Shown piece after piece: positions 36,287 to 44,622 of a stretch of 64,000 nt of DNA (position 1 is its first letter; each line of letters opens with the position of its first letter). The notes under the pieces were generated by a model that saw nothing but the letters and a program-made list of their open reading frames with translations, had not been told where the DNA came from and did no database searches. A program made the translations under genes and the position numbers. Origin of the DNA: a bacterium (GTDB taxonomy: Bacteria; Acidobacteriota; Thermoanaerobaculia; Multivoradales; J023). Location of the stretch: contig JAAELT010000463.1 in the NCBI GenBank assembly GCA_024226315.1, positions 1 to 64,000 on the forward strand, given 5' to 3'.

Positions 36287-38562
36287 AAATCCTCATCCTC
36301 GGCCGCCGCCACTCCGAAGCCGTCAACATCCGTATCCGTGAACAACTCAGAGCGTATTCGCGGCCCAAAGACTGTTGGTTCGACGAAGCCGACATCCAGT
36401 TCTCGGCTGATGGACTACGTGTGTTCTTGCAGATCCACTCTCCCAGGGAGCCTCAATGGCCGCCCCCGACGCAGTGGTTGTTCGGCGACCAAACCGGCGG
36501 TGCTCCTGTGTTGTTCAGGCTGAACCATGCCGGCCAAATCTGCGATCCGAAGCATGAAGCTCCATCGGGGGGGGTCCTGATCTTGTACGAGGAAGGCGGA
36601 ACCGGAATGGTTCCCCGCATCCTGGCGAACATCGGTCCGCGGTGGGCTAGCGCCCCGAACAGGGCCTTGCCGACGAAGGTACCGCCGCACGTTCGCGTAG
36701 AGTTCCCAATGAGCGCGCCCTGGGCCCAGACGTACATCTACGACTCGCCGCAGTACGAAGCGGGCTACTCCCCGGCGGGCCGCGACTCCGCGGAGTCCGA
36801 CGGCGAAGGCCGAGACCCCGAGGTCGAGTTCCCGTTCCTGGCCCTGGGCGAAGCCGCAGCGGTGGTCCGCGCCCTGCAATTCGAGCTCGACCGCCGGCCC
36901 GACCGCGGGGCCCTCGAACGTGTGACTCGGTGGCTCCGGTTCATCGGAATCGGCACCGGGCTCGACCGCGACGCCGACGGCGGGCCCGACGGCACGGCGG
37001 CCACCGCCGGCACGAGCGTGCTGGCGGGGGACCTGCTGCACTCGCTCGAGCTGTACGGACTGGTCGACAGCGCGGGAGACCACGTCGAGCTCACCGAGCT
37101 GGCACTCAAGCTGATCGCCGGCGGCGCGCGAGCGCGCGGCGCGCGCCTGAAAGCGCTGTGCCGGCCTGGGATCTTCCGCCAGCTGCTCGAATGCCGTGCT
37201 GGCGACGGCACCTTCGACGAGCCGCGGGCGCGCGACATCGCGGCGGGCCTCGGCCTCGGCGAAAGCGCCATCGACGACCTGCTCGACGTCTTCTCGAGGT
37301 CGGCGCGCTACGCCGGCGCGATCGACGACGCCGGCCGCTTCACGGCGCCAGCCGGAAAGCGGCACGGTTATCTGGCCCGGCTCGGTTGGTTCGCGGGTCT
37401 GCACCGCCTGAAGCTGCCCTTCTGGGAGTCGCCGCCGGTTCGCGGGCAAGCGCAAACCGATCATCCCGAGGCCGCGTGCATGGTCTGGTTCTACGGTGAC
37501 TCCAACGCCCAGGCAGGCGGCGAGGTGGTCGGCTGGACAGCGCCCGGGACCGGGAAGAGGCTGCACAACCTGGAGCCCCTGGCGGTCTCCCTGTGGGAAG
37601 GTATCTTCAGCGAATGCGTTCCCGAGGTGCACCAACCGGATCCGGTCCGCGCCCTGTGGCGCTACGCGACGCGCGCCTTTGAGTGCCCGACCGGCACGGC
37701 GCCGCGGCTCGCCACTCTCGATCCCGACCGTGTGCTGGCCACCCTGAGGGAGGTCCTGGTCGGGTGGGACCTGGAGCCCGACGTCGAGCAAGTTCACTTC
37801 CTGCGCCGGCAAGCGGAAGCGTACTGTCCGCTCTGGTCGAGTGTGCGGACCCGGGCGGCGAAGACGCCACAGGTGTACCTGGCCTGGAAACCGCGCGAGC
37901 AGGCGGGCTTCTTCTTCAACCGGTTGTTCTCCTACGGCACCGGCGACGATCACGACCATGCCACCGGCATCGTGGAGATCGGCAGCCTGGTGCCGGCGCT
38001 GCGTCGTGCCTGGAAGTGCCTGTGGCGCAGCTGGACCGGCGGCGACGAGGCGCGGCGGCGACCGCTACGGATCCGGACCGGCATGGGCAAGACAGAGCAG
38101 ATCTACGCCTGGGTCGAGCGCTTCGCGCACGACCAGGGGGTGGAGATCTGGGACAACGAGGTCGATGGCCTCGACGGCTGCCTGGTGCGCACGGAGCACA
38201 AGGACGTCGTGCACCTGAGCATGAAGCTGCCGATCCGGCGACGGGCCTGGGTCGTGTGCCACGAGTTGGCGCACCTCGAGCTCCAGCATCTCGCCAACAG
38301 CAGCTACCGATGCGATTCGCGGCGGCTGAATTCAGAAGGCGTGCTCTACTTCGAGCGGCAGGAGCGTGAGGCCGACGCCCTCGCCAGCCTCTGGATGCAT
38401 CTGTTCGAGGGCCTCACCGAGCTGTTCGACGACGTGTGGATCGGCGTGAGCGAGCAGCCGGGCGAACAGCCCGATGCTCCGGAGCCGACTCATCCGGCCG
38501 CGCGCACCGCACCGACACGAAGCCACTTCGCGGCGGGCAGACCACCACCTGGCGAACCCTAG
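36283..38562 (+). CDS. large protein with C-terminal ImmA/IrrE (M78) metallopeptidase domain
   Basis: The protein is 759 aa. N-terminal domain (about 1-165) unknown. The middle (about 185-380) is winged-helix-like (AGDLLHSLELYGLVDSAGDH, LELTELALKL-type, GLGESAIDDLLDVFSRSARY). The C-terminal domain has the zinc motif H660-E-L-A-H664 (VVCHELAHLELQH) and a downstream Glu in EREADALASLW, as in ImmA/IrrE peptidases that cleave XRE-type repressors. Coupled to a membrane protein gene, and 1.1 kb from an XRE-TPR regulator that could be a substrate (speculative). A strong terminator follows. Domain boundaries are by eye. Confidence 0.75.
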   Translation: MKILILGRRHSEAVNIRIREQLRAYSRPKDCWFDEADIQFSADGLRVFLQIHSPREPQWPPPTQWLFGDQTGGAPVLFRLNHAGQICDPKHEAPSGGVLILYEEGGTGMVPRILANIGPRWASAPNRALPTKVPPHVRVEFPMSAPWAQTYIYDSPQYEAGYSPAGRDSAESDGEGRDPEVEFPFLALGEAAAVVRALQFELDRRPDRGALERVTRWLRFIGIGTGLDRDADGGPDGTAATAGTSVLAGDLLHSLELYGLVDSAGDHVELTELALKLIAGGARARGARLKALCRPGIFRQLLECRAGDGTFDEPRARDIAAGLGLGESAIDDLLDVFSRSARYAGAIDDAGRFTAPAGKRHGYLARLGWFAGLHRLKLPFWESPPVRGQAQTDHPEAACMVWFYGDSNAQAGGEVVGWTAPGTGKRLHNLEPLAVSLWEGIFSECVPEVHQPDPVRALWRYATRAFECPTGTAPRLATLDPDRVLATLREVLVGWDLEPDVEQVHFLRRQAEAYCPLWSSVRTRAAKTPQVYLAWKPREQAGFFFNRLFSYGTGDDHDHATGIVEIGSLVPALRRAWKCLWRSWTGGDEARRRPLRIRTGMGKTEQIYAWVERFAHDQGVEIWDNEVDGLDGCLVRTEHKDVVHLSMKLPIRRRAWVVCHELAHLELQHLANSSYRCDSRRLNSEGVLYFERQEREADALASLWMHLFEGLTELFDDVWIGVSEQPGEQPDAPEPTHPAARTAPTRSHFAAGRPPPGEP

Positions 38563-38577
38563 CTCTCGAAGAGCTGG

Positions 38578-38614
38578 ACGCCCGCCCGATCCCACGATCG
38601 AGCGGGCGTTTTCT
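38578..38614 (+). terminator. intrinsic terminator of the 35549-38562 operon
   Basis: ACGCCCGC (38578-38585) pairs with GCGGGCGT (38602-38609); the loop contains a second CGATC/GATCG pairing. TTTTCTTT follows. The T-run is the left edge of the conserved element at 38610. Confidence 0.75.
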
Positions 38615-38669
38615 TTGCCTTCTGTGCCGAAACCGGGGCGAATACCCCATATCTTGGCCCCTTCGCTCC
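38610..38669. repeat. conserved intergenic element, copy 2
   Basis: Counterpart of 35222-35281. It directly follows the terminator stem and shares TTTCTTTGCC, TGTGCC, GGGGC, ATAC.CC and TTG.CCC blocks with copy 1. Confidence 0.45.
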
Positions 38670-38739
38670 TTCTGACCTCCACGAGCGGCCCTGGGCATTC
38701 CCACATAACGGACAAGAGGGCGCAGGCCGTTACTGTCGG

Positions 38740-38859
38740 ATCCCCATTGTTCTTTCTGACCCTCAGGAATGAACGTGGGGATCCCCCATTGTTCTTTTTG
38801 ACCCTCAGGAACGAACGTGGGGATTCCCCATTGTTCTTTCTGACCCTCAATTACAAACG
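38740..38859. repeat. three ~42-bp tandem repeats
   Basis: Units begin at 38740, 38781 and 38823. Shared core: CCCCATTGTTCTTTCTGACC, then CTCAGGAAtGAACG. CCCCA..GTTC and GAACGTGGGG at the unit ends can pair, so each unit is a potential hairpin. The last unit is decayed at its right end. Confidence 0.85.
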
Positions 38860-38928
38860 TTCTACGTTCACCTTTTTGTGCCGTGCCACAATGAAACCCA
38901 CGACAATCACCACATCGGGGGAGCCACC

Positions 38929-39021
38929 ATGAGAACCGACCGAGCTGTTCCTGACCCCTCGCTCGGATCCCTGGCTCGGGCTGCTGTCGCCCGAGACCTA
39001 CCTGGCGCTGGCGCCCACTAG
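38929..39021 (+). CDS. possible 30-aa small ORF
   Basis: GGGGGAG sits 5 nt before the ATG. The product begins MRTDRAVPDPSLGSLARAAV. The alternative frame reads TELFLTPRSDPWLGLLSPET and YLALAPTSGEAPG, which looks more like protein but has no start; a frameshifted gene remnant is as likely as a small gene. Confidence 0.25.
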   Translation: MRTDRAVPDPSLGSLARAAVARDLPGAGAH

Positions 39022-39085
39022 CGGCGAAGCACCCGGCTGAACCGGCACCCAGGTCTCCTGAGCTCCCCGCGCGGGCGGCGCGCAT

Positions 39086-39157
39086 GTGTTTCTAGCCAGC
39101 ACGGTGTTCCTAGCCAGACCTGTGTTTCTGGCCTAAACGGTGTTCGTAGTAGAGTCG
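39086..39157. repeat. four degenerate 18-bp tandem repeats
   Basis: Units of exactly 18 bp start at 39086, 39104, 39122 and 39140, each beginning GTGTTTCTAGCC-like. Copies diverge from left to right. They lie 80 bp upstream of the propeller gene. Confidence 0.8.
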
Positions 39158-39236
39158 TGCTTACGCGCGGGGCGAACCTCAGAGTCCTCCGCGCGTATCT
39201 CACACTCGACAACGAACCCATGATCAGGAGGTCTTC

Positions 39237-40559
39237 ATGAAACGAAGACAGTGCATTCTCATCTGTCTGGCCGCCGCGGCCCTGGCGCTTTCGGCCGTCG
39301 CTGAGCCGATGACCGAGAACTGGCCGCAGTTCCGTGGCGCCGCGCGCGACGGTATGTCGCACGAAACCGGATTGCTCGCCGAGTGGCCCGAGGGCGGGCC
39401 CACCGAGCTGTGGCGTCACCCGCTCGGCGAGGGCTACTCGGCGGTGAGCGTCGCCGGCGGCAAGCTCTACTCCATGTACGCCGGCGAGTACCAGATCGAA
39501 GGGCTCGAGGCCACCATCGAAATGGAAGGCGACGACGAAGGGATGGAAATCGTGGCGGAGCCGACACCGGTGGAGTACGCCGCCGCCTTCGACGCCGAGA
39601 GCGGCGAGGAGATCTGGAGCACCGTGATCGGCGAGAAGCTCGACACCGAGTTTGGCAACGGGCCGCGGTCGACCCCGGCGGTGGACGATGACACGGTGTA
39701 CGTGCTCGGCTCCAAGGGTGACCTGGCGGCGCTGGCGATCACAGGCGGCGAGATACGCTGGTCGGTGAAGCTGACCGAGACCTTCGGCTCGCGCCAGCCC
39801 GGCTGGGGATTCTCCGGCTCGGTGCTGGTCGACGGCGACCTGCTGATCGTCGAGGGCGGCGGGCCGGAGGGCAAGTCCTTCGCCGGGCTCGACAAGGCCA
39901 GCGGCGAGGTGCGCTGGACCACCGGCGAAGCGCCCCAGGGCGCCGGCTACAACTCGCCGCAGGCGATCGACATGGGTGGTGAGCGCCGGTACCTGTACAT
40001 CGCGGGCGGCCAGCTGCGCGCGATCGACCACGATGGCAACGAGGTTTTCTCGCACCCGTTCCAGGCCTTCGAGAGCCACGGCATGCCGATCTACGTCGCC
40101 CCGGACCGCTTCTTCGCCTCGGGCGTGGGCGGCGACAACCAGGGCGCGGTGATGGTGAGGGTCACCGGCAGCGGTGAGGAGGCGAAGGTGGAGGAGCTGT
40201 GGAAGGCGCCTTTCATGCGCAACCACTTCAGCTCTTCGCTGTACCACGGCGGCCACATCTACGGCTTCGACAACTCGACCTTCAAGTGCATCTCGGCCGA
40301 GACCGGCGAGCAGAAGTGGGCCAAGCGCGGGCTCGGCAAGGGCTCGCTGATCTACGCCGACGGCAACCTGGTGGTGCTGTCGGACCGCGGCAAGCTGCTG
40401 CTGGTGGAAGCCACGTCCGAGGCGTACAACGAGAAAGGCAGCGTGCAGGCATTGGGCGGCAAGTGCTGGACGGCCCCGACGCTGGCCGGCGGCAAGCTGT
40501 ATCTGCGCAGCCACACCGAGATGGTGAGCTACGACGTCGCGGCGGGAGGTAAGTCATGA
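39237..40559 (+). CDS. secreted PQQ-like beta-propeller protein
   Basis: The protein is 440 aa with AGGAGG before the ATG. Signal peptide ILICLAAAALALSAVAEP. It begins WPQFRGAARDGMSHETGLL, then blades of the PQQ/quinoprotein-like type (AAFDAESGEEIWSTVIGEKL, LALAITGGEIRW-like, CISAETGEQKWAKRGLGKGS). Similar proteins are BamB-like and may bind other proteins rather than a quinone. Stop overlaps the next gene by ATGA. Confidence 0.9.
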   Translation: MKRRQCILICLAAAALALSAVAEPMTENWPQFRGAARDGMSHETGLLAEWPEGGPTELWRHPLGEGYSAVSVAGGKLYSMYAGEYQIEGLEATIEMEGDDEGMEIVAEPTPVEYAAAFDAESGEEIWSTVIGEKLDTEFGNGPRSTPAVDDDTVYVLGSKGDLAALAITGGEIRWSVKLTETFGSRQPGWGFSGSVLVDGDLLIVEGGGPEGKSFAGLDKASGEVRWTTGEAPQGAGYNSPQAIDMGGERRYLYIAGGQLRAIDHDGNEVFSHPFQAFESHGMPIYVAPDRFFASGVGGDNQGAVMVRVTGSGEEAKVEELWKAPFMRNHFSSSLYHGGHIYGFDNSTFKCISAETGEQKWAKRGLGKGSLIYADGNLVVLSDRGKLLLVEATSEAYNEKGSVQALGGKCWTAPTLAGGKLYLRSHTEMVSYDVAAGGKS

Positions 40560-41797
40560 GACATCGTATGATTCGTCGAGCGACTGTTCTGATCGCCGGC
40601 TTGATCCTGGTCGCGGCTGCCGCGCCAGCCACCGCCGAGACTCTCGAAGCGGTGGTCGGCAAGCACATCGAGGCCCGGGGCGGGACAGACGCCTGGAAGG
40701 CTGTCGAGACGCTCGAGGTCACCGGCACCTACACCGCCTTCAGCCAGGTCGGGCCGTTCACCATGAGGCGCGCCCGCGACCGGCGGGTCCGCCTCGATTG
40801 CCACTGGAACGAGCATCCGGTGTCGATCGGCTACGACGGCGAGGACGCCTGGCAGATCAACCCCATGTTCCAGATCGCCTGGGCGCAGCACATCCGCGGG
40901 CTGGACCGCCAGGTGCTGATGCTGGACGTCGACTTCGCAACGCCGCTGTTCGACTACCAGGACCGCGGGTACGAGGCAGAGCTCCTGGGAGCCGGCGACG
41001 TCGAGGGTCAGGAGGTGATCCAGGTCAAGCTCACGCGGCCCGACGGCTTCGACGAGACCTGGTCTCTGGATCCCGAGACCTACCTGGAGGTGGCCCGCGA
41101 CTCCCCGGGCTCGGACTTCGGCCGCCCCGAGCGCCAGCGCACCTACTTCGACGACTTCCGCCAGGTGGGCGACTTGAAGGTGCCCTTCTACGTGGAGTCC
41201 CAGTGGTACACGCGCACCCGGGTGATGGAGGCCGACGAGGTAACGGTCAACGTCGAGGTCGATGACGGCGTATTCTCGGTGCCGCCTCCTCCGGGTATGG
41301 ACAAGCTGCTGCCGATGGTCGGGGAGTGGCACGTGAAGCTCGAGCAGCGCCCGAACCCCGGCGCGCCGTGGAGCGAGAACGAGCGCACGGTGACAGTGGA
41401 GCCGGCGATGGGCGGCGCCCTGCTCCGTGAGGGTCTCACCACCAGCCAGGGCGTGCGGGTGGAGAACACGCTGACCTACGACCAGTTCCGCGGGCGCTAC
41501 GTGATGACTTCGATGAACGACTTCACCAGCCACATGGACATCCAGGAAGGCAACTTCGACGAGGAGACCGCCCGCCTGACCCTCTCCAACGCCACCACCG
41601 GCACCAGCTGGACGGGCTTCGGCCGCACCTTCCACGAGCGCAATTCCTATTTCGACATCACCGCGGACGGCTTCAAGATGGAGCAGGAGACCTCGATCGA
41701 CGGCGGCGAGAACTGGTTCCTCAACGCCAAGATGACCTACACGAAGAAGACCGAGGAGAGCGATTCGGATGCCCCGGCAGGGGCAGGAGAGGACTAG
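40556..41797 (+). CDS. secreted protein with LolA/outer-membrane lipoprotein-sorting-like N domain and DUF1579 C domain
   Basis: The protein is 413 aa with signal peptide (VLIAGLILVAAAAPATAE). The first half (VVGKHIEARGGTDAWKAVET, IGYDGEDAWQINPM, RQRTYFDDFRQVGDLKVPFY) matches the outer-membrane lipoprotein-sorting fold common in acidobacterial exported proteins. The second half (LLPMVGEWHVKLEQ, ENTLTYDQFRGRYVMTSMND, EETARLTLSNA) matches DUF1579. Translationally coupled to the propeller gene, so they probably act together in the periplasm. Exact role unknown. Confidence 0.8.
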   Translation: MRHRMIRRATVLIAGLILVAAAAPATAETLEAVVGKHIEARGGTDAWKAVETLEVTGTYTAFSQVGPFTMRRARDRRVRLDCHWNEHPVSIGYDGEDAWQINPMFQIAWAQHIRGLDRQVLMLDVDFATPLFDYQDRGYEAELLGAGDVEGQEVIQVKLTRPDGFDETWSLDPETYLEVARDSPGSDFGRPERQRTYFDDFRQVGDLKVPFYVESQWYTRTRVMEADEVTVNVEVDDGVFSVPPPPGMDKLLPMVGEWHVKLEQRPNPGAPWSENERTVTVEPAMGGALLREGLTTSQGVRVENTLTYDQFRGRYVMTSMNDFTSHMDIQEGNFDEETARLTLSNATTGTSWTGFGRTFHERNSYFDITADGFKMEQETSIDGGENWFLNAKMTYTKKTEESDSDAPAGAGED

Positions 41798-41877
41798 CCT
41801 TCGGGACGGTAGGCAAGAGAATGTTCCCTGCCTCGGGGCCGTAGACTGGGGCAGGGACACATGGCAGCGACACAGCC

Positions 41878-42357
41878 ATGGGCGTCGAGATCAATCTTCT
41901 GCACGGCCTGGGCCGGGGGCGAGCCTGGGTGGAGATCACGCTCGACCTCGACCCCGAGGATTTCGAGCCCGAGCACGTACGCCGACTGACGCGGGTCGCG
42001 GCCGAATACTCAGGCGTCGAGGCGACCGAGGTGCGGGTACGGGGAGTCGCCCGGTGGCGGCCGATCGTGGCCCTCGAGCTGCCGGCCGAGGCCGGGGCGC
42101 GGATCGTCCGTGGCTTCGAGGCTTCGGATCCCCGACTGACGCGAGCCCTCGGGTCCCTCGTCGCCGAGTCGATCCGGCTCGACTCGGAGACGGGGTCCAA
42201 GACCCGAGAGCTTCCATACCAGCTCGCCGTCATCTGGCTCCTGATCCGGCCTTTCGGGGGGCTGATTCGTTTCCTGTTGATGCTGGCCGCGGCGATCGTC
42301 GTCGTGTACCTCGGCGCCTTGTTGTGGGTGACGATCGAGAAGATCTTCGGCGGCTGA
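41878..42357 (+). CDS. 159-aa hypothetical protein with C-terminal membrane helix
   Basis: N-terminal ~110 residues are soluble mixed alpha/beta (RAWVEITLDLDPEDFEPEHV, IVALELPAEAGARIVRGFEA). A hydrophobic segment spans about 118-153 (LAVIWLLIRPFGGLIRFLL, AAAIVVVYLGALLWV). No clear ribosome site and no known family. The frame is protein-like and fills the gap between two well-supported genes. Confidence 0.6.
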   Translation: MGVEINLLHGLGRGRAWVEITLDLDPEDFEPEHVRRLTRVAAEYSGVEATEVRVRGVARWRPIVALELPAEAGARIVRGFEASDPRLTRALGSLVAESIRLDSETGSKTRELPYQLAVIWLLIRPFGGLIRFLLMLAAAIVVVYLGALLWVTIEKIFGG

Positions 42358-42381
42358 CGCGCTCGGGATCTGGTGCATAAT
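42354..42381 (+). promoter_or_regulatory. candidate promoter of the aminotransferase gene
   Basis: CTGACG (42354-42359), 16-bp spacer, CATAAT (42376-42381), about 40 bp before the ATG at 42424, which has GGAAAGGA. Confidence 0.4.
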
Positions 42382-42423
42382 CGCCGCGCATCGCTTCTCT
42401 GAAACTGCGGAAAGGACGACCCG

Positions 42424-43584
42424 ATGTCTGTCTCACGGCTCGACCACATCACCCCGATCGGCGTGGAGCAGATGGGCGAGCTCGCCGACTCGCTGGACGA
42501 TCCGGCGGTTCTGCGGCTCGAGAACCTCGACACGGATCTGCGGCCGCCGCGCTCCGCGCTCGACTTCACCCGGGACGCGGTGGAGGACGACGACGCCAAC
42601 AGCTACCTGCCGTTCTTCGGCCTCGATTCGATCCGGCGGGCGGCGGCCGGCCTGGTGGGCCGGCAGTCGGGGCTCGAGTACGACTGGAAGACCGAGTGCG
42701 TGATCTCGGCCGGCGGCCTCTCGGGTGTCTTGAACGTGCTGCTGGCGACGCTCGAGCCCGGCGACGAGGTGTTGATGACGGACCCGATCTATGTCGGGCT
42801 GATCAACCGCGTGCGGCTGGCCGGTGGGGTGCCCCGCTACGTGCCGCTCATTCCGTCGGAGCAGGGATGGCGCCTGGATACCGATGCTCTGGCCGAGATC
42901 AATCCCGAGCGGGTGGCCGTGGCGCTGGCGATGAGCCCCTCGATGCCGACCGGGGCGGTGTTCGACCGGCGGGAGTGGCAGGCTTGGGTGGATTTCTGCC
43001 GGCGGGCCGATTGCTGGCTGCTCAACGACTGCGCGATGGAGCGCATCCTCTACGACGGGCGCGCGGTGATCCATCCCGCGTCGTTTCCGGATATGCGCGA
43101 GCGGGTGATCACCGTCGGCTCGGCGTCGAAGGAGTACCGCATGATCGGCTGGCGGGTGGGCTGGGTGGTCGGGCCGGCGCGGGCCGTGGCCGAGGTCGCG
43201 CGCGTCTCCATCAGCAACGTGGTCTGCCAGACCGGCATCGCCATGGGGGCGGTCGCCACGGCGATCGAGGACCCGGACGACGGCATCGCAGCCTGCGCGC
43301 GAGAGCTCGAGCGACGTCGCGACCTGGTGCTGGAGGAGCTGCGCGATTTCAACCCGGTCCCGCCTCACGGCGGCTGGTCGCTGTTGATCGACGTTTCGTC
43401 GCTCGGGCTCGACGGGCCGGCGGCGTCCCGGCGTCTGCTCGAACGAGGAAAAATCGCCGCCACACCGATGATCAACTGGGGCGGCGCCGACACCGGTAAC
43501 TATGTGCGGGTGGTGTTTTCGAACGAGCCGGTCGAGAGACTGCGGGGTGTGGGGGAACGGTTTCGGGCGGCGTTGTTCGATTAG
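42424..43584 (+). CDS. class I/II pyridoxal-phosphate aminotransferase
   Basis: The protein is 386 aa. Fold-type I features: N-terminal NSYLPFFGLDSIRRAAAGLV, cofactor-binding ISAGGLSGVLNVLLATLEPG, MTDPIYVGLINRV, AMSPSMPTGAVF (in place of NPxNPTG), DCAMERILYDGR, and the Schiff-base Lys in GSASKEYRMIGWRVGW. C-terminal Arg region NYVRVVFSNEP. Aspartate/aromatic aminotransferase-like; the substrate cannot be specified. Confidence 0.9.
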   Translation: MSVSRLDHITPIGVEQMGELADSLDDPAVLRLENLDTDLRPPRSALDFTRDAVEDDDANSYLPFFGLDSIRRAAAGLVGRQSGLEYDWKTECVISAGGLSGVLNVLLATLEPGDEVLMTDPIYVGLINRVRLAGGVPRYVPLIPSEQGWRLDTDALAEINPERVAVALAMSPSMPTGAVFDRREWQAWVDFCRRADCWLLNDCAMERILYDGRAVIHPASFPDMRERVITVGSASKEYRMIGWRVGWVVGPARAVAEVARVSISNVVCQTGIAMGAVATAIEDPDDGIAACARELERRRDLVLEELRDFNPVPPHGGWSLLIDVSSLGLDGPAASRRLLERGKIAATPMINWGGADTGNYVRVVFSNEPVERLRGVGERFRAALFD

Positions 43585-43606
43585 CGAACGGGCCGGAGAC
43601 CTGATA

Positions 43607-43713
43607 CCCGGGGTTGAAACCCCGGGCTACTATCTACCGTCCCTCCGGGACTCCAGAGCAAATCGAGCCCTGCAAGGGCGATAGATAGTAGCCGGGGGTT
43701 TCAACCCCCGGGG
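43607..43713. repeat. REP-like inverted-repeat element
   Basis: Two palindromes (CCCGGGGTTGAAACCCCGGG at 43607-43626 and GGGGGTTTCAACCCCCGGGG near 43694-43713) flank a long stem: CTACTATCTA (43627-43636) pairs with TAGATAGTAG (43682-43691). The centre has CCGTCCCTCCGGGACTCC. The right end supplies the last codons of the convergent lipid kinase gene. Shares its layout with the element at 6241-6400. Confidence 0.75.
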
Positions 43714-44600
43714 CTCGGACCGGCAGCCGGCGCCAGCACCCACAATCGCTCCCCGGACATCGTGATCCGAAGCGGCGACGCACCTTCGAGGACGTCGCCG
43801 TCGACCTGCACCAGGTAGCGCGCCGGGCTCACCAGCTCGATCTCACGCACCCGCCGCAGCTCGACGTCGCGGCGCTTCAAGTGGCGTCTGAATCCCAGGT
43901 CGCGGGCGAAGCCGAGTGTGGCGAAGCGGCCGCGGCCGCGGTGGAGGACGAGGTCGAGCAAGCCGTCGCGCAGGTCGGCCTCGGGTGCCATGCGGTAGGC
44001 GCCGGCGTAGTAGGGGATGTTGCAGGCGGCGAAGAAGCCGACGCGCTCGCTGTGACCGTCGAGCCGCAGCTCGATCTCCGGGTAGTCGTAGGACCACCAT
44101 TGGCGCAGGGCCGTCCAGGCAACGGCCGCCTTGCCGAAACGCTTCTTGGCGGCGGAATTCTGGCGCGCCATCACCTCGGCGTCGAGCCCGCACGAGATCT
44201 GCATGAGAAACGGCTCGTCGCCGGCCAGGCCGACGTCAATCTCGCGTTCCTCGCAGCTGGGCAGCACGTGCGCTGCCTCAAGCGCCTGCTGGGGCAGGCC
44301 GAGGGCGAGCGAGAGCACGTTGGTGGTGCCAGTGGGAAGCGGCGCCAGCGGCACCTCGCTGCCGAGCAGGCCACGCGCCACCTCGCGCAGGGTGCCGTCG
44401 CCGCCCATGGCGAAGGCGACGTCGACCTGCCCGGCGGCCACCGCTTCGCTCGCCAGGCGCGTGGCGTCGCCGGGCCCCTGGGTGGCCAGAGGCTCGACCT
44501 CGAAGCCGCCCGGGCGCAGCACGTCCAGAACCGCGGGCAGCAGCTGTTTGGCCGCCTGGCGTCCCGATTTCGGGTTGTAGATCAGGACGGCGCGGCGCAA
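43701..44600 (-). CDS. diacylglycerol/sphingosine kinase-family lipid kinase
   Basis: The protein is 299 aa. It begins LIYNPKSGRQAAKQLLPAVL, has the nucleotide motif VAFAMGGDGTLREVARGLLG and LAPLPTGTTNVLSLALGLP, then the C-terminal beta-sandwich (VGFFAACNIPYYAGAYRMAP, RYLVQVDGDVLEG). DagK/YegS-like: phosphorylates a lipid alcohol. The last residues (GPSPGG) are encoded by the REP-like element, so the C terminus may have been altered by its insertion. Confidence 0.9.
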   Translation of the reverse strand: MRRAVLIYNPKSGRQAAKQLLPAVLDVLRPGGFEVEPLATQGPGDATRLASEAVAAGQVDVAFAMGGDGTLREVARGLLGSEVPLAPLPTGTTNVLSLALGLPQQALEAAHVLPSCEEREIDVGLAGDEPFLMQISCGLDAEVMARQNSAAKKRFGKAAVAWTALRQWWSYDYPEIELRLDGHSERVGFFAACNIPYYAGAYRMAPEADLRDGLLDLVLHRGRGRFATLGFARDLGFRRHLKRRDVELRRVREIELVSPARYLVQVDGDVLEGASPLRITMSGERLWVLAPAAGPSPGG

Positions 44601-44622
44601 GTGTTGGTCCCGCCTTCGAGAA

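Noticed and set aside
38332..39085. Overlapping minus-strand ORFs across the 42-bp repeats
   Set aside because: Their apparent regularity (repeated RVRKNNG.SPRSFL) comes from the DNA repeat; the right parts run antisense into the M78 gene.
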